DNA of 5,697 nucleotides. It comes from Fidelibacterota bacterium. Lineage in GTDB: Bacteria; Fidelibacterota; Marinisomatia; Marinisomatales; UBA2128. The first letter of the stretch is position 1, and each line of letters starts with the position of its first letter. The notes under the pieces are model-generated. The model saw nothing but the letters and a program-made list of their open reading frames with translations. It was not told the origin of the DNA and did not search any database. A program made the position numbers and the translations under genes. The stretch is taken from the NCBI GenBank assembly GCA_002402135.1, contig NVVH01000032.1, forward strand, positions 1 to 5,697, in the 5' to 3' direction. Below are positions 1 to 5,697 of this stretch, one piece after another.

Positions 1-418
1 CGTAGGCGATTTCGTCCAACAGCTCCAGTTCGGCTTCGGGATCCTCCGAACGGTACAGTTGATAATAATCAACGGCGGAGGAGGCTGTATCGGGTGTCCA
101 ATACAGCTTAACAGAATTCGTCACCGCATCAATGAGCTGTCCATGATAGGCGTGAGGCCAGTCCTGATATCGCCCAAGACCACCGCTGTCTGGAGGAGCG
201 ATGGAGTTATTCTCGATATCGATGATAATTATCTCATCGATGGATTCGGGCTCTACGCCCGCCACTTTAGACTTCATGCGGGCATCATAAGAAATATACT
301 CGTAGCCGTCGAGCAGTGACTTCAGTGTGGGAATCCGTGATGACCCCCACCCGATGATCAATCCAACTGCAAGACCGATGCCGGCTCCGATAATCACTCT
401 TTTTAAAATGTCAGACAT
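1..418 (-). CDS. CHASE2-domain membrane sensor protein, 3' end outside window; apparent CHASE2/FN3 chimera
   Basis: Partial gene: 139 codons from an ATG at 418-416, still open at base 1. Residues 8-24 (VIIGAGIGLAVGLIIGW) form one hydrophobic segment, a likely signal anchor placing the rest in the periplasm. Residues about 40-99 match the start of CHASE2, a periplasmic sensor domain of class III cyclases and kinases: YISYDARMKS, then the beta strand EIIIIDIENNSI, then GLGRYQDWPHAYHGQLIDAV. CHASE2 normally continues with a Gly/Ala-rich turn and an 'xFDxLF' strand. Here, from residue 102, it becomes SVKLYWTPDT...DYYQLYRSEDPE...LLDEIAY, which reads as FN3 strands B to E without strand A. The switch falls on GAATTC at 114-119. 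The gene starts 29 bp after the FecR stop, with no clear Shine-Dalgarno in an AT-rich gap, so coupled expression is likely. The output domain is not visible. The CHASE2 call is firm for residues 40-99; whether the frame is one natural protein is doubtful. Confidence 0.75.
   Translation of the reverse strand, partial: MSDILKRVIIGAGIGLAVGLIIGWGSSRIPTLKSLLDGYEYISYDARMKSKVAGVEPESIDEIIIIDIENNSIAPPDSGGLGRYQDWPHAYHGQLIDAVTNSVKLYWTPDTASSAVDYYQLYRSEDPEAELELLDEIAY
114..119. other. GAATTC at the CHASE2/FN3 junction (possible chimera point)
   Basis: The EcoRI hexamer encodes parts of Asn101-Ser102 on the minus strand, exactly where CHASE2-like sequence (LIDAVT) stops and FN3-like sequence (SVKLYWTP) starts. 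A second GAATTC at 5485-5490 lies inside an intact LamG strand (PEFTFELFF). The window is therefore not free of the site, and a complete EcoRI digest cannot have produced the whole piece. Confidence 0.45.
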
Positions 419-447
419 AAGTCAATACTAATCTATAATAATACAGA

Positions 448-1212
448 TTACTCAGTGTCCAGTTCTTCGTTCCACTTTACCCAGTCAGACTGAGCATCAG
501 CCTCTTTATCGAACTCAAACATGTGGTACTTTCCATCTGCCCGGAGGTTGATCTGCATCCCTTCCACCAGACTGATCCAGTCTTCCAGGGACACTTCATA
601 GGGTCCGGCTACTTGAGTAGGCGCTTCAATCTCCTGAACCGGCCCTAGCCGGAATTTCGGGGGTCCGCCCTGCTGCTGTTTTTTCTCCAAGGCATCCCGC
701 CGCATCTTCTGCAGATTTTCCGGACGGTTCACCTCCACTTCGCCCTGATAGACTAGGACGGAACTCTCTTCTTCACCGGCCTCCACTCGATACTTAGTAC
801 CACGAATAGCTGCTACGGCAGTGGGCGTTCGGACGACTACGTTTTTCTTTTCACCGAAGCCGGCTTTGGCAGAGACCCAGACATTCCCTTTTTTAAGATT
901 AGCGTTGTAATCCTTTTTCATTCCCATGACATCTGCCTGCAGCAGCTCCAGCTCAGACTTCTCACCGATACGCATTTTCCCGCCGCCGGTGAGAGATATT
1001 TCCGCCCGTGACTTGGCGCGAGTCCTAATTTTGTCGTTTACGTAAACCGGCTGCTTCACCCCTGCTTTTTTCCACTGATCACTTCCGGCTTTCTGTACCT
1101 CAACCCTACCCAACGGTAATGTAATGATGCCAAACCGTTTCCCTTGCTGAGCACTCCCCACAAAAACGATACAAAACAAAACCATTAAAGTTGATAAAAG
1201 ATGTCTGCGCAT
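448..1212 (-). CDS. Secreted FecR-domain protein (periplasmic), 254 aa
   Basis: Complete gene. Start ATG at 1212-1210, supported by AGGGAGG 8 nt upstream. Residues 1-21 are a Sec signal peptide (MRRH, hydrophobic core LLSTLMVLFCIVFVG, likely cleavage GSA|QQ); Cys14 has Phe before it, so it is not a lipobox. Residues about 55-162 carry the FecR beta fold: DKIRTRAKSRAEISL, GGGKMRIGEKSELEL, LKKGNVWV, the hallmark VRTPTAVAAIRGTKYRV (127-143), and SSVLVYQGEVEV. Residues 165-190 are a charged Lys/Gln-rich linker (KMRRDALEKKQQQ), followed by an acidic C-terminal tail with DWISLVEGMQ and SDWVKWNEE. There is no N-terminal anti-sigma cytoplasmic domain or internal transmembrane helix, so it is not the classical FecR regulator of iron dicitrate uptake. 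It is the stand-alone secreted type often found beside CHASE2 proteins, as here. Ligand unknown; a sensor partner or envelope-binding role is inference. Confidence 0.88.
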   Translation of the reverse strand: MRRHLLSTLMVLFCIVFVGSAQQGKRFGIITLPLGRVEVQKAGSDQWKKAGVKQPVYVNDKIRTRAKSRAEISLTGGGKMRIGEKSELELLQADVMGMKKDYNANLKKGNVWVSAKAGFGEKKNVVVRTPTAVAAIRGTKYRVEAGEEESSVLVYQGEVEVNRPENLQKMRRDALEKKQQQGGPPKFRLGPVQEIEAPTQVAGPYEVSLEDWISLVEGMQINLRADGKYHMFEFDKEADAQSDWVKWNEELDTE

Positions 1213-1218
1213 GTGATT

Positions 1219-1256
1219 GTCCTCCCTGAATCAGCAAGTTATAAAAAGTCCTCCCT
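1219..1256 (-). repeat. Direct repeat of AGGGAGGAC in the FecR leader region
   Basis: The nonamer AGGGAGGAC occurs at 1256-1248 and again at 1227-1219, 29 bases apart start to start. The near copy contains the ribosome binding site. The far copy is not followed by an ATG at usable distance, and if the candidate promoter is right it lies in the -35/-10 spacer. It may be chance, a leftover of a local duplication, or an operator-like pair. Confidence 0.6.
1221..1227 (-). promoter_or_regulatory. Ribosome binding site of the FecR-domain gene
   Basis: The minus strand reads AGGGAGG followed by 8 bases (ACAATCAC) and then ATG at 1212. This is a strong Shine-Dalgarno at normal spacing, and it fixes the FecR start. 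It contrasts with the downstream CHASE2 gene, which has no such site. Confidence 0.8.
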
Positions 1257-1267
1257 ATTTTCATCAA
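1238..1267 (-). promoter_or_regulatory. Candidate sigma70-like promoter for the FecR-CHASE2 unit
   Basis: On the minus strand TTGATG (1267-1262, four of six matches to TTGACA) lies 18 bases before TATAAC (1243-1238, five of six matches to TATAAT), in AT-rich DNA between the terminator and the FecR start. Initiation 6-8 bases further on would give a short leader that still carries the near ribosome binding site. This is a consensus match only; many FCB bacteria use different promoter elements. Confidence 0.4.
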
Positions 1268-1280
1268 ATATTAAGAAATC

Positions 1281-1318
1281 AGAAAATAAAATAAAAAAGG
1301 CCGCACACAAGCGACCTT
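1281..1318 (-). terminator. Rho-independent terminator after the giant surface-protein gene
   Basis: On the minus strand the transcript reads AAGGTCGC, loop TTGTGT, GCGGCCTT, then TTTTATTTTATTTTCT. All eight stem positions pair (one T-G wobble; arms at 1318-1311 and 1304-1297), and the U-rich tract follows directly. It starts 23 bases after the TAA at 1342. On the plus strand the hairpin is followed by no T tract, so it acts one way. It separates the surface-protein unit from the FecR-CHASE2 unit. Confidence 0.9.
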
Positions 1319-1341
1319 AGCCTAGCATTTTCCCAAAAAGG

Positions 1342-4300
1342 TTATTTCAAAAGGATAAGTTTCTTCGTCTTGGCGAACTCCATCTGACCGTTTTTCGACA
1401 CCTCCAGACGGTAGAGATATACACCACTTGATACAGGTCGATCCTGACTGTCTTTGCCATCCCATATTACGAAGTGCCCTCCACTTTCATAAGGTACGTT
1501 TGATAAAGGTTCAGCTACCTTCCGCCCAACCAGATCATATATTGCCAGACTCACCTCGTTCCCCTTCGGCAGATTAAACTGGATAGTGGTAAGGGCATTG
1601 AAAGGGTTCGGTATGTTCTGAGCCAAGCGGTAATCAGACGGAGTCAGTTCCAGATCATCTAACGCTTCACGAGTAAACCCCGGCGGACCGGCAATGAGCT
1701 CAAACTCACGCGGTGTCTCCGAGCCGTTAGCGACAAACTCGTATTCTATCTCGGTTGACAGATTTTGTACAATGTCAAATGCCACATCTACCAGGAAAAG
1801 CTCCCATCCGAGAGGTAGTTCATCCGGCAGCTCCACGGAAAGTGATACATATCCGGATTGGTTCGTGATGACTGTGAACGGCCATATGTGGCCTGCTTCC
1901 GTGTCACTTCGGATATCGCGACTGTAGCGGCCGGGCTGATTAACCCAATCGCTATTATCAAATGCCAGCATCACATAATTACCGATGACAGGCGGCTCGT
2001 GGCGGTCTAATGCATCCCAGCTTGAGCTCGCACCCACATGTGCACCAAATACATTTTCCGTATCTGTCAGATCACCGGATGTCGCTTTCACAGAGCCGTG
2101 CCATGTCAGTTCCTCTGCTGTAGTCCGAGACATGCTTCCGGATCCCAGAGGATCGAAAATTATAGTGGTGGGGTTGTGTGCATATATCCAGACTCCATCA
2201 CCGGGAACGAAACTGTTTGTGGTTGTGTAACCGGAGCCAGTATAGCGGTACAAGACCGGCTCGATGTCAGCATTATTGTCCTGCAGATCACTAAAGCTTA
2301 AGGAAAAGTTGTAGGGGTTAGCGACCATATTCCAACCAGATATAAGATTTATGGGACTACTGCTCAACATCTCAATAGAGGCACCCTCTGCGGATGTGAG
2401 TGAAGCAGGATCTCGAGTGATAATCCAAAATGCCTGACCAATTTGAATGTTGCCGAAGTGGTATTCAGAGTAATCTGTACCGTTCCACTTGAACATGCGC
2501 CAGACAGATGCATCATATGAGCCCAAATCATCCTCAAAATGGGTACTGGGGTCACCATCATATATATAGCCGGGAATGGAAATCATACGATACGTCTCCG
2601 CAGATGTACTGCCCAATGAAATCCCATTATATTCAACCTGGATATCAGCCGTGTCGGTGAATGTCTCCTGCTGGAGTGAATCCCTGGCGGCGATAAAGCC
2701 AACGAGACCTCTACTGGTTATGTCACTACCTGGAATAGTGGCTTCATAATTATCGTCGCTTACTTGAATAAAGGTGGATTCTTTGTCATTTCCTCCACCC
2801 ACATGATACTTCAGGAGGGCTCTTTCCAAGCCCCCCTCAGCCACTATTTGCGCAACAAATGTAAGGTCTTCCCCTTCCATAACAGAACTGGGAATATCCC
2901 CTGAAATGGCTGGTGGATTAACAACAAAATTTCCTGAAGTAGAATCACTGCCCACGGTCCACTCGCTGAATGAACTCTGATCATTAGCACAGATCAAACT
3001 GTTTCCTTCGTCATACTCGATATCAGAACTGTTTACCTCCTCCCAAGTACCATCGGAGTACGCTGTACGCCTGAGGATCTTAAGCGATTGAAAATCATCT
3101 ATTCCTTCCAGATCGTTAAGATCAAAACAGAGATCAGCAATAAAATCACCATCTTCCAAGTTTGATAAGATCTCCCAATACCGATCGGCAATTGCCATAT
3201 CCTGATCTCCGTCAGGATTGGCCGGCAATGCCCCGTCTACCAGGGTCACAAACAATCCACCATCATCTGATGATAAGCTGCTGAAATCAACGGTCATTGA
3301 TACCTGATCTGTCAAGTCGTAAAAACCTAACTCAATGCTATCGATATAGCTGTTAGTGATACCCACTTCACCCGCAGCATACACTACCACGCTGTAGTCA
3401 ATTGTTTCGATCTCCGTAGTGGCGTTACCAAGTTCAAACGTTATGGTCCCATTCCATGTATCGAGTCCTGCCGGCGGAGTAATAACCATGGGCGCCCCAT
3501 AAGTCTCTCCAGGACCAATAAAAATGGGATAATCCTCAGTTTCCTGTGGGTATAAATCTGCTGGCTCAGAACTGTAAATATCCTCTATCTTCAGATCGCC
3601 ATCACTAGCTACATTCGATATAAGTACCACAGCGGTATCACTACTTTCTTCTTCCCCCACCCAGTAGAGGTGGGCATGTTCCGTAGAAAACTCGCCCAGT
3701 GCTCCTCCTGAATCGAGGATAGTAAAATCGTTATCACTCCCATCATTTGTGGATGGGTTTCCGGGGTCTTCAATGGAGATACGGCAGTTGGGTGAATCCG
3801 CACCATCAGGGATTGTCCAGTTGTAAGACTGATCTGTTGCGTTAGCACTACCGATAAAGTAGTCGAAGCTCCCGCCGCTATTCTGAGAAAGGTAAATATC
3901 GAGCCCGATGCTGCCGCCGGTCCAGTCCCATGTGATGGTCATCTGGTCACCTTCAGTGAAAGTTTCACCGCCGTTAGGATAGTTAACGGTCACCTGCTCG
4001 CCACCGCCACCGCTGATCTGGAAATAGTCGCTGAAATCTTCTACGCCGGATACGGTGTGGACAACTTTTACCTGATAGTTATTCCCATCTTCTATATAAT
4101 TAGGTATAGACCAAAAATAGTTGCCGCCAGAACTTTGGGAAAGAATCGATCCCTCAATCCCTTCATCGATATAACCATCTTTCCACAGTTCAATATCCAC
4201 GTAATAATCAGAGCCGTCTGAAGTGTTAGAACTCCACTCGATGGATTCTCCGGTGCCGGCACTCCAATTAGATCCAGAGTTCGGTGAACTTATGTGAATA

Positions 4301-5697
4301 TCAGTAGGGCCACCACCGCCGCCACCACTGCAGTCTTGCAACATAAACGTACCCAAATCAACTGTTCCGAAGACGTCTACATCATAGATACTGTAATCAA
4401 AGTCATACCCCTCATCACAATTTTCCGGACCACTATTGGGGGAGCCGTCACCATCAAAGAAAAATGCAACGAGATAGTTATCACCTTCCTCAATACCATC
4501 AATATAATCGTAGAAGTTTCCGGTGGCAAAATCGTGCCAAATAGGACCGAGACTGACATCTGGACTTTCATCAGGATTGCCATCGTAAAATACACCTACA
4601 TGGATATTCCCTGAGACGGATTGAGGAGATTCAATTGCGAAGTCTATCTGGCCATAGGAACCTTCGACATAAACGTATACCTCATTCGTTTCATAGCGGG
4701 AAAAACCGCCCTGATCGTACATCCACAATTTGTAGTAATTATCACCTTGTGGGAGGAAATCGTGCGTCACGTTTGTATTATTGGGATTAGTCTCAGAAAA
4801 GATACTCTGATCGGCCTCATTTACACCACCGTATGTATTCCATCGAAGTTCATACTTGTCAAACTCAGCGTCACTGTCAGGCCAGCGATCCCACTCCAGC
4901 ATAACGTAATCAGAGCCGACATCGGTATACCACAGTTGCGGATCCATGGAGCCGCCAATGGGCTCATCCGTATTCCACGCTTCAGCTCCGACGATCAAAC
5001 CATCATGACCGTTACCACTTTCATCGAACACCGTGGTACCGAAGCCCTCATTGCAGTGCCATAGCAAGTGAACACCTGCACCAGCGGAATAGTAATTGCT
5101 ATACGGGTCGAAATTGTTGCCGCCGTAGATACCGGTGTCGCTCATCCGCACGATGTCAATAAGTCCCCACAGATTCTCCCCAACATAAATATTTATATCA
5201 TCAGGATTTTCAGGCAGATACCCACCGCCTAAAAACGAAGCCACTCCCATACCATCTAAGTAGATGTTGAGGTTTTGTGAATCGGTATATTCAGCAGCGA
5301 TGTGGTACCACTCATCAGTCACCAGCGAGACAGTGTATTCTACCTGACCGATACCGTACAGTCCAAAGATGAATTTCTGCTGGGTGCCGTCGTACTCAAG
5401 GATACCCCAGTCCTCCCGCCGGAACAGCTCAAATTTCTCACCGGTTCCCGGAACGTAGAATACCTTAAAGAACAGTTCAAAGGTGAATTCGGGTCCTCCA
5501 TCATAAGCAGAGAAACCGGTTTCCACATGCTCACCGCCGTTAAATTCCAGGGAATAGCCGCCAGTTTCATATTCATAATTGAGATCAAAATCAATATTGG
5601 TAGCAAAACCATCTAAGACTTCAAAGTCGCCACTCTTTCCCTGCAGTTCCTCAGGGTCTGGGGAGTAGTTACTGTTAGCATCTACAAAGGCTCTGAC
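1342..5697 (-). CDS. Giant multidomain surface protein with LamG, FN3, Kre9-like repeats and a T9SS C-terminal sorting domain (5' partial)
   Basis: Open from the window edge; 1451 residues visible, stop TAA at 1344-1342. Numbering starts at the first codon in the window. A GTG at 5526-5524 is not the start: the frame stays open upstream and the first LamG strand (SLEFNGGEHVETGF, 49-62) spans it. Domains: LamG/ConA-like lectin fold 45-247 (EWYHIAAEY, NIYLDGMGVASF, GLIDIVRMSD, then FDESGNGHDGLIVGAEAW); FN3 252-345; unnamed acidic domain 347-456; Gly6 linker 458-463; Kre9-type domains 466-562 and 568-661; ASH/choice-of-anchor-like domain 667-774; uncharacterised beta domain 779-917; Ig-like 927-1024; internal duplication about 1038-1180; pre-CTD beta domain 1195-1341; sorting domain 1356-1451. 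It is probably exported by Sec, then moved across the outer membrane by T9SS and displayed or released. LamG suggests glycan or protein binding. No catalytic domain is recognised, so adhesin or matrix protein is inference. The composition is strongly acidic. Confidence 0.93.
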   Translation of the reverse strand, partial: VRAFVDANSNYSPDPEELQGKSGDFEVLDGFATNIDFDLNYEYETGGYSLEFNGGEHVETGFSAYDGGPEFTFELFFKVFYVPGTGEKFELFRREDWGILEYDGTQQKFIFGLYGIGQVEYTVSLVTDEWYHIAAEYTDSQNLNIYLDGMGVASFLGGGYLPENPDDINIYVGENLWGLIDIVRMSDTGIYGGNNFDPYSNYYSAGAGVHLLWHCNEGFGTTVFDESGNGHDGLIVGAEAWNTDEPIGGSMDPQLWYTDVGSDYVMLEWDRWPDSDAEFDKYELRWNTYGGVNEADQSIFSETNPNNTNVTHDFLPQGDNYYKLWMYDQGGFSRYETNEVYVYVEGSYGQIDFAIESPQSVSGNIHVGVFYDGNPDESPDVSLGPIWHDFATGNFYDYIDGIEEGDNYLVAFFFDGDGSPNSGPENCDEGYDFDYSIYDVDVFGTVDLGTFMLQDCSGGGGGGPTDIHISSPNSGSNWSAGTGESIEWSSNTSDGSDYYVDIELWKDGYIDEGIEGSILSQSSGGNYFWSIPNYIEDGNNYQVKVVHTVSGVEDFSDYFQISGGGGEQVTVNYPNGGETFTEGDQMTITWDWTGGSIGLDIYLSQNSGGSFDYFIGSANATDQSYNWTIPDGADSPNCRISIEDPGNPSTNDGSDNDFTILDSGGALGEFSTEHAHLYWVGEEESSDTAVVLISNVASDGDLKIEDIYSSEPADLYPQETEDYPIFIGPGETYGAPMVITPPAGLDTWNGTITFELGNATTEIETIDYSVVVYAAGEVGITNSYIDSIELGFYDLTDQVSMTVDFSSLSSDDGGLFVTLVDGALPANPDGDQDMAIADRYWEILSNLEDGDFIADLCFDLNDLEGIDDFQSLKILRRTAYSDGTWEEVNSSDIEYDEGNSLICANDQSSFSEWTVGSDSTSGNFVVNPPAISGDIPSSVMEGEDLTFVAQIVAEGGLERALLKYHVGGGNDKESTFIQVSDDNYEATIPGSDITSRGLVGFIAARDSLQQETFTDTADIQVEYNGISLGSTSAETYRMISIPGYIYDGDPSTHFEDDLGSYDASVWRMFKWNGTDYSEYHFGNIQIGQAFWIITRDPASLTSAEGASIEMLSSSPINLISGWNMVANPYNFSLSFSDLQDNNADIEPVLYRYTGSGYTTTNSFVPGDGVWIYAHNPTTIIFDPLGSGSMSRTTAEELTWHGSVKATSGDLTDTENVFGAHVGASSSWDALDRHEPPVIGNYVMLAFDNSDWVNQPGRYSRDIRSDTEAGHIWPFTVITNQSGYVSLSVELPDELPLGWELFLVDVAFDIVQNLSTEIEYEFVANGSETPREFELIAGPPGFTREALDDLELTPSDYRLAQNIPNPFNALTTIQFNLPKGNEVSLAIYDLVGRKVAEPLSNVPYESGGHFVIWDGKDSQDRPVSSGVYLYRLEVSKNGQMEFAKTKKLILLK
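1345..1632 (-). other. T9SS type A (Por-secretion, FlgD-like) C-terminal sorting domain
   Basis: The last 96 residues of the giant protein. Visible marks are YRLAQNIPNPFNALTTIQF, the strand EVSLAIYDLVGRKVAEPL, HFVIWDGKDSQDRPVSSG, VYLYRLEV and a final FAKTKKLILLK. In known T9SS substrates this fold directs passage through the outer membrane translocon and is usually removed or replaced by a lipid anchor. The NPFNxxTTIxFxLP form is typical of Ignavibacteria/Marinimicrobia-like FCB bacteria. An Ala replaces the usual Pro/Ser in NPFNP/S, a minor variation. Confidence 0.92.
2158..2586 (-). repeat. Internal protein duplication (two about 63-residue units)
   Basis: Unit A (2586-2398) has MISIPG ... 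SVWRMFKWNGTDYSEY ... IQIGQAFWIITRDPASL. Unit B (2346-2158) has LISGWNMVANPY ... PVLYRYTGSGYTTT ... FVPGDGVWIYAHNPTTI. The register is shared: an I-S start, an aromatic pair then G-[TS]-[DG]-Y, and a G-[QD]-x-[FV]-W-I strand ending x-[DN]-P. The two units are highly diverged and I cannot give a family name. Similar 'GWN...NP...GxGYWI' modules often sit just before T9SS sorting regions in FCB surface proteins. Confidence 0.6.
3715..4302 (-). repeat. Tandem pair of Kre9/Ser-Thr-rich-type beta domains with poly-Gly linker
   Basis: Two diverged copies within the giant protein. Copy 1 (4302-4012): HISSPNSGSNWSAGTGESIEW ... YFWSIPNYIEDGNNYQVKV ... DFSDYFQI. Copy 2 (3996-3715): VNYPNGGETFTEGDQMTITW ... 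YNWTIPDGADSPNCRISI ... SDNDFTI. Both share P-N-x-G, an I-x-W strand, a W-x-I-P turn and a D/S-x-x-F-x-I end strand, the pattern of the Ser-Thr-rich (Kre9/Knh1) family common in bacterial surface proteins. A Gly6 run (4326-4309) precedes copy 1 and a Gly4 run (4011-4000) separates the copies. The role is probably structural spacing; the family assignment is from pattern only. Confidence 0.7.

Larger units (their letters stand above)
1213..1341. other. Intergenic region between surface-protein and FecR transcription units
   Basis: A 129 bp AT-rich gap, both flanking genes being on the minus strand. It holds the terminator, candidate promoter, repeated AGGGAGGAC and FecR ribosome binding site listed separately. 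I see no small ORF, tRNA or riboswitch-like structure in it. Confidence 0.8.

Noticed and set aside
59..319. Plus-strand 86-aa ORF
   Set aside because: It lies antisense to the CHASE2 gene, has no ribosome binding site or recognisable domain, and the minus frame gives a clear family match.
419..447. Terminator or promoter between FecR and CHASE2 genes
   Set aside because: The 29 bp are AT-rich with no inverted repeat and no T tract, so co-transcription is more likely.
1145..1212. Lipoprotein signal in the FecR protein
   Set aside because: The only early Cys (residue 14) is preceded by Phe inside the hydrophobic core, not by a lipobox Gly/Ala/Ser.
4306..4329. GGN-rich tract as a tandem DNA repeat or CRISPR-like element
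   Set aside because: It is a short glycine-codon run inside a coding frame, with no repeat-spacer pattern.
4294..5064. Plus-strand ORFs of 106 and 147 aa
   Set aside because: They are antisense shadows of the giant surface protein, whose minus-strand frame shows continuous domain structure; the plus translations match no family.
5485..5490. Second GAATTC as another chimera point
   Set aside because: It encodes part of an intact LamG strand (PEFTFELFF) with normal sequence on both sides, so there is no sign of a join.
5524..5526. GTG as the start codon of the giant protein
   Set aside because: The frame is open for 57 more codons to the window edge, and those codons include the first LamG strand (SLEFNGGEH). 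There is no signal peptide after the GTG.

Overview
The window reads almost entirely on the minus strand. It suggests a Gram-negative bacterium of the Fibrobacterota-Chlorobiota-Bacteroidota (FCB) assemblage. The main reason is the giant surface protein. It ends in a type IX secretion (T9SS) sorting domain with the motif AQNIPNPFN followed by a FlgD-like fold (IYDLVGRKV, WDGKDSQ, SGVYLYRL), the style seen in Marinimicrobia (SAR406), Ignavibacteria and Calditrichota rather than classical Bacteroidetes. No rRNA or marker gene is present, so the phylum is an inference. Many such sequences come from environmental libraries or metagenomes.

Layout in the direction of transcription (right to left): (1) 5697-1342, the 3' 4.36 kb of a very large secreted multidomain protein whose 5' end lies outside the window. 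Its order is LamG/ConA-like, FN3, an unnamed acidic domain, a Gly6 linker, two Kre9/Ser-Thr-rich-type beta domains joined by a Gly4 linker, an ASH-like domain, an Ig-like domain, an internal duplication, a pre-CTD domain and the T9SS sorting domain. (2) A 129 bp intergenic region (1213-1341) with a strong one-way intrinsic terminator, a candidate promoter and two identical AGGGAGGAC blocks, the nearer of which is the ribosome binding site of the next gene. (3) 1212-448, a complete 254-aa secreted FecR-domain protein. (4) 418-1, the N-terminal 139 codons of a membrane-anchored CHASE2-type protein, 29 bp downstream and probably co-transcribed with the FecR gene.

FecR-domain plus CHASE2 proteins are a recurrent pair, usually an extracytoplasmic sensor module in which CHASE2 is fused to an adenylate/guanylate cyclase or kinase. 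Here the CHASE2 reading frame does something odd: after about 100 residues, inside the CHASE2 core and exactly at a GAATTC (EcoRI) hexamer, the protein switches in frame to what looks like the middle of an FN3 domain. Both domains are broken at the join. This is the most notable observation. It may be a cloning or assembly chimera, or less likely a real fusion.

There is no stretch over 300 bases without a gene. I saw no tRNA, rRNA, CRISPR array, insertion sequence or phage gene.
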